A DNA stretch of 64,000 bases from Bacillota bacterium (lineage in GTDB: Bacteria; Bacillota; Clostridia; Lachnospirales; Lachnospiraceae): positions 16,994 through 80,993 of the forward strand of contig JAEZGK010000098.1 of the NCBI GenBank assembly GCA_023437365.1. Direction: 5' to 3'. The notes below the pieces were generated by a model. The model was not told the DNA's origin. It searched no databases and saw only the letters and a list, made by a program, of their open reading frames with translations. Positions 44,338 through 53,336 of the stretch are shown in pieces; positions within the stretch are counted from its first letter, which is position 1; every line of letters begins with the position of its first letter. A program made the translations under genes and the position numbers.

Positions 44338-46548
44338 ATGGCAACAGATTTTACTTATGTTAAAAAGCTCACGGAAAACATGACAGATGCTCTTACCGAT
44401 TATGCAGAATTATTGGGGAGAGAGGACAGGACAAAGGAAGCAAAATACGGGTTTGTTCCAGGATTGGGGTTGGAGACAGAACCACAGGAATTAAAGCAGA
44501 AAATTGAAGAATTCAAACAGGGTATTTTTCAGGTTATGTTTACTGGTGTATTCTCCGGTGGAAAATCCACACTGATTAATGCATTATTAAAAAAGAATTT
44601 GCTGGGTGTAGCCATTACCCCTGAGACTGCCGCCATCACGAAAATTATTTTTGGGGCCAGTGAAGAGGCAGTAACGGTATATTATAAAGAGGAAACAGAA
44701 AAACATCCGGCAGCTGAGAAAATGTCTGTGAATGAATTCTTTCATAAGTTCCGCCTGGAGTCAGAAAAGGATGATAAATTTATTGATGTAAATCATGCCG
44801 AAATCACACAGAAGGAAAGTTTATTCGAGAACATGGTACAGCTGGTAGACTCTCCAGGACTTAATCACTCGGGAGTGGACGATGAGAAGTCTGAAAGCTT
44901 CTTAAAAAATGCCGATGCAGTTGTGTTCCTGATTAATGCGACACAGGCGCTGAACGCCAGAGAAAAAGACTATATCAATGCAAAATTTGCCAATAGGCAG
45001 TTGAAGAATGTGTTCTTTGTCATTACGCGATATGATTCCGTAAATGAAAAGGAAGTGGAGAAGTTTCAGGAGAATACATTATCTGTTCTATATAACGTTT
45101 TTGTGGATAAGGACGGCAATTTTGACGAGGAATTGTATAAGGAACGCGTCTTCTACACCAATGCCTATGGTTCTCTATGTGCAAGAACCGGTGAGCCCTA
45201 TGTAATCAAGGTAGGTATGCAAAAGCTTGAAGTTAAAATCGATGACAGGGAGACCGGTGTTCCGGAGTTTGAGAATTCTCTGAATGACTTCCTGCTTTCC
45301 AGTGACAGGGATAAGGCTGCTTTTGAGGCTTATAGAGCTAAGATGGCTGCCATGTACTTACATGCAACCGAGAAAATTGATGAGGTTCTCGACATTTACA
45401 AGCGTGATTTGGATGGGCTGGAAGCAGAACAAAAGGAAGTGGAAAAGGCGATCAAGGAGTTTAAAAATATCATGGAAGATATCAAAACCGCCTGCTCCAA
45501 TGCAAGTAAGGAAATTGTTGTCGAAGCAATCAGAGCATATGATGAATTTGCGAATGATGTCGATGTCAGCTGGGATGAGTATTTTAAGGACAGAAAAATC
45601 GACGATTTCGGCTGGGGGGCTATGACTAAAATTATTGGTGAAAAAGGCAAGGATAAGGTGCTTCGTACGTTAGGCAAGGTATTCAAGAATATGAAGGTAA
45701 ATGATCCTGAATATGAGCTTGCGAAGGATGAGAAATTCAAGAACCTGATTGCACCGGTAACCAAAGCAATTACTGGATTTATCGATTATAAATCAGAGAC
45801 CTTAAGGAATAACATTGGCGGGGCAGCGACCTTATCCTTTGGTAAACTTGAGAAGATACTGCGTCAGTATGATGAGAAAATATCGGAGCTTGGTGTAAAC
45901 CTTGACTTAAGCAGCATTTACCGTCAGATTGCCCAAAATGCAGGAATTGATACCTCTAAAATCACAGGGGATTTCAGCTATGGTAAATTGCTTTTAGCTT
46001 TGCTCTATCATGATTATGATGGAGCTACCACTATCATATTGGATTCCAGCAGGTCCTGGATGGATGTAATCAAGGATACGATTGTGAACTGCATTGTAGA
46101 GGCAATTATCGCAAGTATTGTTATGGCATTGACGGGAACCTACCTGATCTATATCATTGCACGTGTTGCTTACGGATTATTTAAGATGAACAAGGGCTTT
46201 GGAAATATCGCGGGTAAAATTATTGAAGGTGCGAAAGCTGAGACAGTCAATAATATTAAGGAAAGCCGTCTGAATTACCAGATCAGTATCGAGAATAATA
46301 TCGGCGGAGTGATTACAGAAGCGAACTCAAAGGCTTCCAAGGGACTTCTGGATGCATTACAGGAGAAGGAGAATACATTAAATACCATCATTGCTAATTG
46401 TAGCAATAAATCCTTCGACTTAGAGAATGAGAAGGACCGCTTTGAGCATATTAAGAAGGCAATGGTTGATATTATTAATAAAATAAGCAAGGACCTGGAT
46501 GGTAAGGCTTTTTCTTCAAAGGATATCGTGGACTTAGCAATCAAATAA
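44338..46548 (+). CDS. Dynamin-like GTPase, membrane-associated
   Basis: 736 aa. G1 GVFSGGKST is at residues ~70-78, the G2-like Thr in TPETAAITK (~94-102), G3 DSPG at ~171-174, and the G4-like TRYD at ~230-233. A long helical stalk follows, and a strongly hydrophobic segment (CIVEAIIASIVMALTGTYLIYIIARVAYGLF, ~585-615) serves as membrane paddle or anchor. A final coiled coil ends the protein. Bacterial dynamins fuse, tubulate or stabilise membranes, some against phage-caused damage. It is paired with the pseudo-GTPase upstream. Confidence 0.88.
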   Translation: MATDFTYVKKLTENMTDALTDYAELLGREDRTKEAKYGFVPGLGLETEPQELKQKIEEFKQGIFQVMFTGVFSGGKSTLINALLKKNLLGVAITPETAAITKIIFGASEEAVTVYYKEETEKHPAAEKMSVNEFFHKFRLESEKDDKFIDVNHAEITQKESLFENMVQLVDSPGLNHSGVDDEKSESFLKNADAVVFLINATQALNAREKDYINAKFANRQLKNVFFVITRYDSVNEKEVEKFQENTLSVLYNVFVDKDGNFDEELYKERVFYTNAYGSLCARTGEPYVIKVGMQKLEVKIDDRETGVPEFENSLNDFLLSSDRDKAAFEAYRAKMAAMYLHATEKIDEVLDIYKRDLDGLEAEQKEVEKAIKEFKNIMEDIKTACSNASKEIVVEAIRAYDEFANDVDVSWDEYFKDRKIDDFGWGAMTKIIGEKGKDKVLRTLGKVFKNMKVNDPEYELAKDEKFKNLIAPVTKAITGFIDYKSETLRNNIGGAATLSFGKLEKILRQYDEKISELGVNLDLSSIYRQIAQNAGIDTSKITGDFSYGKLLLALLYHDYDGATTIILDSSRSWMDVIKDTIVNCIVEAIIASIVMALTGTYLIYIIARVAYGLFKMNKGFGNIAGKIIEGAKAETVNNIKESRLNYQISIENNIGGVITEANSKASKGLLDALQEKENTLNTIIANCSNKSFDLENEKDRFEHIKKAMVDIINKISKDLDGKAFSSKDIVDLAIK

Positions 46549-46567
46549 TCGATAGGAAGAATTAGTA

Positions 46568-46608
46568 CGCTTGATTAGCCGGGTACTGGTAACTCGGTTA
46601 ATCAAGCG
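46568..46608 (+). other. Hairpin between dynamin gene and small membrane protein gene
   Basis: CGCTTGATTA (46568-46577) pairs with TAATCAAGCG (46599-46608), continuing inward with CCG/CGG. No T tract follows; it could be an mRNA processing or stability element within the operon. Confidence 0.5.
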
Positions 46609-46638
46609 ATTACGTCAATGGATGGAGTGTAAAAATCA

Positions 46639-47157
46639 ATGTCAATAAAAACGGAATTTCAATCGCAGTGGGGCAATGTCATTACAGCGATTAAGGTAGA
46701 ACTAAATAAGCAATTTGATTATTTCGGTAAAATCAACCTGGATAAATTGAATGAAACCTATGGGCTGCAGAAACAAAAATGGTCCAGCAGTCTTATGTAT
46801 GAGGGCAATTGGCTTTCCAGCAAGGAAGATGATTTTTCTAGAGATTTTCTTAGAGCCTTAGGAGAGTTCAAATTTACGGAGGTAAACCTTCCTGTAAAAA
46901 CCTCTCCGGTAGGTTATCTGGTCTCTGCCGGTATAGGAGTTGGTTCTTTTGTTGTAATAAAATATGTACTTCATTTTGCCTTTCTGAATTCTCTCGCTAT
47001 AGCAGGAGTTATTTTACTCTTAGGCTTCTTCTTTTGCAGTTCTTCTGCGAGAGGGAAGAAGAAAGCACAGACAGAAGAGATAAAAGCTGCATATGTGGAG
47101 CAGCTAAAGAAGACGGAAGACAGATTGGCAGCAATCTGTGAAAAATACGACAGGTAA
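46639..47157 (+). CDS. Small two-helix membrane protein
   Basis: 172 aa, not recognised. A soluble N-terminal part (~1-90) contains aromatic and charged residues; then two adjacent hydrophobic helices (VGYLVSAGIGVGSFVVIKYV and FLNSLAIAGVILLLGFFFC, ~97-135) form a hairpin; a basic and coiled-coil C-terminus follows. It lacks GTPase motifs. It lies 90 bases after the dynamin gene and before a terminator, so it closes the first dynamin set and may be its membrane adaptor. Confidence 0.6.
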   Translation: MSIKTEFQSQWGNVITAIKVELNKQFDYFGKINLDKLNETYGLQKQKWSSSLMYEGNWLSSKEDDFSRDFLRALGEFKFTEVNLPVKTSPVGYLVSAGIGVGSFVVIKYVLHFAFLNSLAIAGVILLLGFFFCSSSARGKKKAQTEEIKAAYVEQLKKTEDRLAAICEKYDR

Positions 47158-47183
47158 ATGCGTAATTTAGATTGAATAACAAG

Positions 47184-47252
47184 GGAGCCGTTTCGGATTG
47201 CCAACCTTCGTTGAAGGAACCACCTGGCTTTGAAACAGCTCTCTTTTGTTCG
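47184..47252 (+). terminator. Intrinsic terminator after first dynamin set
   Basis: GAGCCGTTTC and GAAACAGCTC arms (one mismatch) with an inner CCTTC/GAAGG stem, followed by TCTTTTG. It implies that the next dynamin gene has its own promoter; TATAAT at 47302 is a candidate -10. Confidence 0.72.
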
Positions 47253-47342
47253 AAAGATAGATTTGTCAAAGTACAATTTACAAGCTTTTTCAATTCTTTA
47301 GTATAATGATTATTATACTAAATAGGGGGGATTACGATAATT

Positions 47343-49946
47343 GTGAATAACAAATCAGAGAATAATCAAGATACATTAGATCACTTCATTGAAGAATCTT
47401 ATGAAAAACTGAATGTCTTAAGGGAAGTACTGTTAAGGAAAGATATCAATCCATTCAAAATTGTTTTCTGCGGAGGGTTTTCCACAGGAAAGACCTCATT
47501 AATCAATGCACTTATGGGAGAGGAGTGCAGGCTCCCTACAAGTATATTATCAACAACAAAGGTTATTACTCGAATCAAATACGGTCCGACACTTCAAATC
47601 AACGTAAAGGGAGAAACGCACCGATATAGAAGCTTCGAGGATGTTGAAGCATTGATTAGGGGAGAAGACAGGAGAGCAGAGGATGTCAGTGAAGTCGTAA
47701 TTGAACTTCCGTCCCCTCTGCTGAAGGACAATGTGGAGCTTGTGGATACTCCCGGAATTTGTGATGATACCAAAGGAGTCCTGGATGAAATAACAAAACG
47801 TGAAATTAATCATGCCGACCTGTGCATCGTGGTTTTCAATCCGACGAAGTTTGCCGATGAGACGGAGAGAAAATTTATGGATGATTTGAATGCCAGGCTC
47901 GGAGGAAACTGTGTTTCTGTCATTAATTGCATCAACTATATCAACACACAGAAAGAATTTGATGCGGTCCAAGAACGTGCTGAGAAAGTATTACAGAAAT
48001 ATGGAAACGATATTGTAGGAACAGGTACGCATTTTTTTACTTGTTCAGAAAGAAAATATGTCGATCTTGGAGGCTTTGATCTTTGGCTGAAGCAAATCGT
48101 AGATCCGGCATCCTATCATTCCTATGCGATCAAGCAAAGATCCAGATTCTCTGTTGTGTATGAAAATGCAGATAAGATCAGTCGAGCTTGGTTTGATCAA
48201 TACCGAGCAATCTGTGATAAAAAGAAGAAGCTGATTGACGATAGAGAGAAGAACATCAGGGAGGAGAAAATGTGCCTGTTGTATTCGGCGAGCTCTCTGT
48301 GGGCCAACGTGCTGTCTGAGAATAAAAGAATATTGCTGGATATGAAAGGCTACTTCCTGGATAAGATTAATGGTGAGATTAGCTCAAGAAAAGGGAAAAT
48401 ATATGAATACACCAAAAATACATATAATGCACTGCGAAGTGTAACAAAAGAATTTTTCAAAGACCAGGTAAATAAACTTCGGGCTACCTATCCGGCTCTG
48501 TCGGATGCGTGTAACAATTATGATTTGAATTACTGGATAGCGAAAACGATAGATCAATATAAAGTCCCGGAGCCCATCTCGACAAAGCATGAAAAAACTC
48601 TGTTTGGACGAATGGTGGATGCTCTGGATGATGTGGTTGACGGAACATTTGTTTATGGAGTCAGCGGAGGAAAATATTATTATACCTATAATGATTATAC
48701 GGAAGCCTCGAAGAAAAGCTTTCTGGAGGAGGCTCTTCCGAAGCTGCAGAGAGAATTCGAAGGTTTTATGGAGTATCTATACTCCTACCTATGTATTAAG
48801 GCAGATCTTATTACGGGAGGTTTGGAGGAAGAGTTAGAAGAAGTTGAACATGAGCATTTAAAACTTATGCAGCTATACAGAGAAATTAAGGAGCTAAAGC
48901 TATGCATCAGCCGGAATTTTAAAGGAGTCGATCATTTACAACAGGGAACCTGGATTAACATTCCGGAATCCTTGATCGCTGTTTGGGAGGATGCTCCTGT
49001 TACGGTTACAGTGGAGAATCCTTCGGAAAGCTATTCTCTGGTTTATGCGATCGAAGAAGGTTCGGAAATCGTGAAAGTGAGATGGGAGGAATTCCGAGGG
49101 AATTCAATAAATTTGACTATAGAGGCAAAAGACTGGGGTTATGCAAAATTAAAAATTTATCTCGAAAAGCAGCCGGAAATTTTCAATCATATCTATGTAA
49201 TAGCCGTCCCGTACAAAGAAATCATTGCGAGAAGGCAATATCTTACAGGACTGAGTGAAGTCGACAATGATGAGAAACGTCTGAAACATTTAATGATAGC
49301 AGCGGAAAACGGCCATGTAGGAGCACTATATGAGGTAGGCGAGTGCTATTATAAGGGTGAAGGTTGTCGGACTAATTATCTGAAGGCTTTTGAATATTAC
49401 TCTAAGGCCGCAAAACAAGACCATGCAAATGCCAAATACAGTATCGGCTTTATGTATTACTATGGTATGGAAGTAGAAATGAATAAAACAGCAGCCGTCA
49501 AGTGGTTTAACGAAGCCCTAAAAGCCGGAGTAGAGGACAGCAATCTGTATTATTTGCTAGGCTACTGTTATTCCAATGGAACCGGAACGAATAGAGATTA
49601 TAGCAATGCATTCAAATACTACAAACTGTCAGCTGAGGCAGGGAATCTCAATGCACAGAATAATCTGGGTGTATTGTATCAGAATGGAACCGGTGTGGAA
49701 AAAAGCTATCAAAATGCTTTTGAGTGGTTTATGAAAGCAGCGAACGGAGGATTGGCGATTGCACAGCAAAATGTGGCTATCTACTATGAGAAAGGTTATG
49801 GTGTTCCGGTTAACCTAAGAGAAGCAGTCAAATGGTACAAGAAAGCGGCTGAGCAGAAGCATGTGGATGCCATCATCGCGTTAAAGAGACTAAATATGAT
49901 GGCGGTACTTAAAGGGGGTGCGGACAAAATCCTGGACTTGATTTGA
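47343..49946 (+). CDS. Dynamin-like GTPase fused to Sel1 repeats
   Basis: 867 aa. G1 GGFSTGKTS is at ~44-52 and G3 DTPG at ~135-138; the G4 position reads NCIN and is atypical. A helical middle part (~270-530) and a beta-rich segment (~550-630) follow. The C-terminal ~220 residues are five or six Sel1 repeats (ALYEVGECYYKGEGCRTNYL, YLLGYCYSNGTGTNRDYSNA, NNLGVLYQNGTGVEKSYQNA and others), normally protein-binding scaffolds. No clear membrane helix is present. The start is GTG 47343 about 12 bases after AGGGGGG. Confidence 0.85.
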   Translation: MNNKSENNQDTLDHFIEESYEKLNVLREVLLRKDINPFKIVFCGGFSTGKTSLINALMGEECRLPTSILSTTKVITRIKYGPTLQINVKGETHRYRSFEDVEALIRGEDRRAEDVSEVVIELPSPLLKDNVELVDTPGICDDTKGVLDEITKREINHADLCIVVFNPTKFADETERKFMDDLNARLGGNCVSVINCINYINTQKEFDAVQERAEKVLQKYGNDIVGTGTHFFTCSERKYVDLGGFDLWLKQIVDPASYHSYAIKQRSRFSVVYENADKISRAWFDQYRAICDKKKKLIDDREKNIREEKMCLLYSASSLWANVLSENKRILLDMKGYFLDKINGEISSRKGKIYEYTKNTYNALRSVTKEFFKDQVNKLRATYPALSDACNNYDLNYWIAKTIDQYKVPEPISTKHEKTLFGRMVDALDDVVDGTFVYGVSGGKYYYTYNDYTEASKKSFLEEALPKLQREFEGFMEYLYSYLCIKADLITGGLEEELEEVEHEHLKLMQLYREIKELKLCISRNFKGVDHLQQGTWINIPESLIAVWEDAPVTVTVENPSESYSLVYAIEEGSEIVKVRWEEFRGNSINLTIEAKDWGYAKLKIYLEKQPEIFNHIYVIAVPYKEIIARRQYLTGLSEVDNDEKRLKHLMIAAENGHVGALYEVGECYYKGEGCRTNYLKAFEYYSKAAKQDHANAKYSIGFMYYYGMEVEMNKTAAVKWFNEALKAGVEDSNLYYLLGYCYSNGTGTNRDYSNAFKYYKLSAEAGNLNAQNNLGVLYQNGTGVEKSYQNAFEWFMKAANGGLAIAQQNVAIYYEKGYGVPVNLREAVKWYKKAAEQKHVDAIIALKRLNMMAVLKGGADKILDLI

Positions 49947-49961
49947 GTTAGGAGGTGCCGC

Positions 49962-50216
49962 ATGTTCTCATATGAAGAACGAATAAAAGCAGTAAAACTA
50001 TTATTACAGTATGACTTGAGTTATTCTACTGTAATCCGCGAGTTGGGATATCCCTCCAGGGAATCTCTTTGGAACTGGTACAACGAGTATTCGCAGAATG
50101 GAGAGCTTCACCAAGATTTTATTAAGCAGCCTAAATTTACAGAAGAGGAAAAACAAAGGGCTGTTAATTATTATCTTGAGCATGGCAAATGTGTATCTCG
50201 AACCGTAAAAAAAATG
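49962..50216 (+). pseudogene. IS3-type transposase OrfA remnant
   Basis: About 85 codons read MFSYEERIKAVKLLLQYDLS ... GYPSRESLWNWYNEYSQNGE ... FTEEEKQRAVNYYLEHGKCV, the two N-terminal helix-turn-helix units of an IS3-family OrfA transposase. The match stops at VSRTVKKM, and no OrfB or catalytic DDE part follows. The open frame continues to 50366 only as an out-of-frame shadow of the next gene. It keeps a GGAGGTG site, so a DNA-binding peptide could still be made. Confidence 0.72.
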
Positions 50217-50232
50217 AAACGGAGAAAATTAA

Positions 50233-51093
50233 ATGGAAGTTTCAGGTGCGAGCAAAGTCAGGGTGATAGAGGAAACGCTGATCGACCGGGGGAAGCTGCA
50301 GGTTGCAATGATAGGTGGATTTGCATGTGGAAAGAGCACTCTGCTCAAAGCGTTATTAAAAAGTGATATTCCCGGAATAGATTGCGAGCATACTTTCCCG
50401 GTGATGTTCAAGATTGTTGCTGCGAAAGAGAAAGAGGAGAAGGCTTTCATCTGTTTTAAGAATGAGACTGTAGAGCATAAGAAGAAAGAGTATGTACCTG
50501 TGGAACTTCTGATGAAGAAGTTGACTGCATGGAGTGAAGTGGAAAATATCATTGATACAATCAATTACATTAAGCTTTCTGTATCAGATGCTGTGCTTCC
50601 AGATAATATTGAAATTTTTCTCTGCTTGGGCGGTACATATTATATGGATTCTTCAGAGCAATTTACGGAGATAATGAAAAGCTGTGGTGCCATAATCTAT
50701 AGCATGAGTGCACATAGATTATTTTCAAGAGAAGAGCTTGACTATATAGCGGGGGAGTTTAAATTCAGAAATCCTGAAAGTGTATTCTTTGTAATTAATC
50801 ATTATGACGATGTTCCGGAAGATAGTCAGGAGAAGTTCAAGGATTATGTTTATTCTCAGCTTCATAAGGTTTATTGTAATCGTGATGGGAAATTTAATAA
50901 GGAACTCTATCAAGAACGAGTATTCTTTGTGGATGGATATGGAGCGTACTGCGCAAGAACAGGAAAGCCAAAGACAATAAGCTTCGGTAATATAAGCACA
51001 GAATTGCCAAGTACTGGGGAAATGACAGGCTTTCCGGAGTTTGCAAAGGCTTTCTATCAATTTCTGTACACGGGTGATAGGGGCAGAAGATAG
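50233..51093 (+). CDS. Dynamin-like GTPase domain only, shortened paralogue
   Basis: 286 aa. G1 is GGFACGKST (~28-36) and G4 is NHYD, but the G3 position reads LGGTYYMD instead of DxPG. The stretch FNKELYQERVFFVDGYGAYCARTG is closely parallel to FDEELYKERVFYTNAYGSLCARTG in the protein at 44338. Where that protein enters its stalk (DRDKAAFEAY) this one stops (DRGRR), so the stalk and membrane part are missing. It starts immediately after the transposase remnant, behind CGGAGA. It is either a decayed copy or a free G-domain regulator. Confidence 0.72.
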   Translation: MEVSGASKVRVIEETLIDRGKLQVAMIGGFACGKSTLLKALLKSDIPGIDCEHTFPVMFKIVAAKEKEEKAFICFKNETVEHKKKEYVPVELLMKKLTAWSEVENIIDTINYIKLSVSDAVLPDNIEIFLCLGGTYYMDSSEQFTEIMKSCGAIIYSMSAHRLFSREELDYIAGEFKFRNPESVFFVINHYDDVPEDSQEKFKDYVYSQLHKVYCNRDGKFNKELYQERVFFVDGYGAYCARTGKPKTISFGNISTELPSTGEMTGFPEFAKAFYQFLYTGDRGRR

Positions 51094-51108
51094 TAGCAGA
51101 AGATAGTA
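51083..51108 (+). repeat. Tandem 13-bp duplication at 3' end of shortened paralogue
   Basis: GCAGAAGATAGTA occurs twice in direct tandem (51083-51095 and 51096-51108). The first copy includes the stop codon. It may mark the break at which the gene lost its stalk. Confidence 0.7.
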
Positions 51109-51144
51109 GATCAAGGATAATATTTCATAGGGATTAGTTGGCTG

Positions 51145-51176
51145 GTGCCGTAGTTTACCGCTACGGCACTTTTTTC
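51145..51176 (+). terminator. Intrinsic terminator after shortened paralogue
   Basis: GTGCCGTAG pairs with CTACGGCAC (51145-51153, 51161-51169) and is followed by seven T. It divides the island into two transcription units. Confidence 0.92.
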
Positions 51177-51281
51177 TTTTTAGTATATGTCAAATTCAAT
51201 TTTACACAATCATAGGAAGTAATCAGTATAATTCAATTATCGAAACAGCCAACAAAAAACAATAGCAAAGGGGTGCGTTAT

Positions 51282-51833
51282 ATGAAAAGGATGATAAAGG
51301 CAGATTGTGTAAAGGTTTTTGATGAATATGAAATAGAAACAGAAAAGCCCTTGGAAGAAATAGTGAATGCCCTGGTCGCTAAATATGCGAATAAAGGCTT
51401 CATGATTAGATCCGAGAAGGACAGCAATGATACTTCGATCATTATCATGCGTAAGAACGGTATGTTCAAAAGTGTTCCCGGGCTGGAGAGTTTTATCTAT
51501 ATCAAGCTTGATCGGGTAGAAGCAAGCCTACAGCCGGAAGGAAGTATTCGAGCGGAAGCCGGTGTGTTCTTTGAGACAGACAGCGGATTGCAGACATCAT
51601 TACTGATGCAGTCTTTAATAGGCTCAACAATGTGTATTGATCCGGCTCCCGTCCTTAGAATTCCCAGGTATGACAAGATGCTTTTCTCGTTAACCCATAA
51701 GTCAGTGATAGAGCGAAATATCGGGATTGCAGTCAGAAGCGGCCTGTGTGAGGATATATTCAAAAATTTATCTGAGTGCGGCATGGTAGCAGGGACAAAT
51801 CAGGGAGAGGTGATGGAATGGTATCGTGGATAA
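51282..51833 (+). CDS. Unknown protein, first gene of vWA-SEDS set
   Basis: 183 aa, not recognised. A mixed alpha/beta pattern, no membrane segment and no catalytic motif. SIIIMRKNGMFKSVPGLESFIYIKLD and GSIRAEAGVFFETDSGLQ look like consecutive beta strands. The ATG at 51282 is eight bases after AAAGGGG; GTG 51273 is too close. A TATAAT at 51227 may be its -10 box. Its end overlaps the next gene by 16 bases, so the two are coupled. Confidence 0.55.
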   Translation: MKRMIKADCVKVFDEYEIETEKPLEEIVNALVAKYANKGFMIRSEKDSNDTSIIIMRKNGMFKSVPGLESFIYIKLDRVEASLQPEGSIRAEAGVFFETDSGLQTSLLMQSLIGSTMCIDPAPVLRIPRYDKMLFSLTHKSVIERNIGIAVRSGLCEDIFKNLSECGMVAGTNQGEVMEWYRG

Positions 51834-52327
51834 AAAGTCTGGTAGAACGTTTGTCTGATTCATGGAATGACAGAGAGAAAACTACTTATCATCTAGGAGA
51901 AGGAATGCTCGTAAATCACACAGAGGATGGCGGGTTGGTACTTAAAAATACACTGGTTCAGCGGGAAATCCAAGTACTGGACAGACACAAGCAGCTGAAG
52001 AATATATTACCAGGGGATATCGACTATGAGAGGATTGACAGACTGGAGAATCCTCAGAATGCATATTCACTGAGTGCTCCCTACGGATTTGGAATAGAGC
52101 AGTTCCGCAATGGAGTCGCGCTGGTCTGGTGGACATTGTATCCGGATGGCAGGTATTTTGAGGATGAGGATGGTTTTGGCGGTGAAAACTGCAATGAGAC
52201 TACTGTCTATGCATACATTGATACCTTAGGCAGAATAGTAATACCCTTCCGGGACATGACCTATGAAGAAAGGCAACAGCTTCGTATGGAAGCGGAAAGA
52301 AAAACAGCACAGGACAGAAATAAATAA
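51818..52327 (+). CDS. Unknown acidic beta-rich protein
   Basis: 169 aa, not recognised. After an amphipathic N-terminal helix (WIKSLVERLSDSWND) come alternating strands with WWTLYPDGRYFEDEDGFGGEN (residues ~100-121), a WxLYPDGRY-type segment of unknown meaning, and a basic C-terminal helix. The start ATG 51818 follows GAGAGG and lies inside the end of the previous gene. No signal peptide is present. Its position in the operon links it with the vWA protein. Confidence 0.55.
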   Translation: MVSWIKSLVERLSDSWNDREKTTYHLGEGMLVNHTEDGGLVLKNTLVQREIQVLDRHKQLKNILPGDIDYERIDRLENPQNAYSLSAPYGFGIEQFRNGVALVWWTLYPDGRYFEDEDGFGGENCNETTVYAYIDTLGRIVIPFRDMTYEERQQLRMEAERKTAQDRNK

Positions 52328-52348
52328 AACGAAAGGGAGGAGTTTGTT

Positions 52349-52978
52349 ATGAAAGAAAATCTTACACAAATCGTATGTATACTGGATCGCAGCGGGTCAA
52401 TGTCAGGATTGGTAAAGGACACCATCGGTGGTTACAATACCTTTATTGAGAATCAGAAGCAGGAGCCAGGGGAAGCTCTGGTTACCACCATATTATTTGA
52501 CGATCAGTACGAGGTGCTGATCAATGCGGCTGACATAAAGGCTGTACAGCCTATTACAGGCAAGGATTATTTTGCGAGAGGGATGACCGCTTTATATGAT
52601 GCAGTCGGAAAGACAATTGACGATTTAGGACACAGGCTGGCGGGAATGGCTGAGGAAGAGCGCCCCTCCAAAGTAATCATGGTTATCATTACGGACGGAC
52701 TGGAGAATGCAAGTAAAGAATATAGTCAGAACAGAGTAAAAGAAATGATCACTCATCAGACAGAAAAATACAGCTGGCAGTTTATATTCATGGGTGCAAA
52801 TATTGATTCTGCCAAGGAAGCCTCCTCAATCGGGATTAATGCAGATTTTTCCATGGACTATGCCGCAACGGGAGCAGGTACAGCCTCTGTTTATGCCAGT
52901 GCCGATCGTGCGGTAAGTCAGATGAGAGCCTGCGGGAAGATAAATAATGATTGGCGTTCGCAGGAAAAATTACAATAA
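52349..52978 (+). CDS. von Willebrand factor A domain protein
   Basis: 209 aa consisting almost entirely of one vWA domain. The metal-ion-dependent adhesion site is intact: DRSGSMS (residues ~13-19), the Thr in GMTALYDAV (~77-85) and the Asp in IITDGLEN (~113-120). It is cytoplasmic, without a signal or membrane part. vWA proteins bind partners through the metal; TerY-like vWA proteins occur in stress operons, and this one is similar in build. AAAGGGAGG precedes the ATG. It is the third gene of the second island set. Confidence 0.86.
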   Translation: MKENLTQIVCILDRSGSMSGLVKDTIGGYNTFIENQKQEPGEALVTTILFDDQYEVLINAADIKAVQPITGKDYFARGMTALYDAVGKTIDDLGHRLAGMAEEERPSKVIMVIITDGLENASKEYSQNRVKEMITHQTEKYSWQFIFMGANIDSAKEASSIGINADFSMDYAATGAGTASVYASADRAVSQMRACGKINNDWRSQEKLQ

Positions 52979-53011
52979 GGATGAAAGCAAATCATAGAAG
53001 GAGGTATGACC

Positions 53012-53332
53012 GTGATTGAGATAAATATTAAGATAAAGGATGTAGACTATGGAGCTGCAGTCGAAGCCTTTCTTCCAATGGTTATTGAGAATATTGCCGA
53101 GAAGGAAGAGGTGGGACTTTTTGCAAAGTTACTTGGAAAGAACAGTTCGTTATCGGCATCAGTAGCAAAAGCCGCTTTGTCTGTTATGCCGCAGAATAAG
53201 AAGGATGAGATTGCAATTGCGATTATTGATAAATATAAGGAGGAGATATCAAAGAACCTGTTGAATTATGCAGCAACTCAGGGGTTAAACCTACAGATTG
53301 AGGATATCAGAATTTTAAGTACCGAGGGTTAA
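53012..53332 (+). CDS. Small unknown protein
   Basis: 106 aa, not recognised. A strand followed by helices with an alternating acidic pattern; KLLGKNSSLSASVAKAALSVMPQNKKDEIAIAIIDKY is helical. No membrane segment or motif. The GTG at 53012 lies seven bases after GAAGGAGG; the ATG at 53006 is directly at the site and unlikely. It lies between the vWA gene and another small gene four bases downstream, clearly in the same operon. Confidence 0.55.
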   Translation: MIEINIKIKDVDYGAAVEAFLPMVIENIAEKEEVGLFAKLLGKNSSLSASVAKAALSVMPQNKKDEIAIAIIDKYKEEISKNLLNYAATQGLNLQIEDIRILSTEG

Positions 53333-53336
53333 TGAT

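Noticed and set aside
50217..50366. Continuation of the transposase frame
   Set aside because: This part overlaps the dynamin-type gene in a different frame and no longer resembles OrfA; the true remnant ends near 50216.
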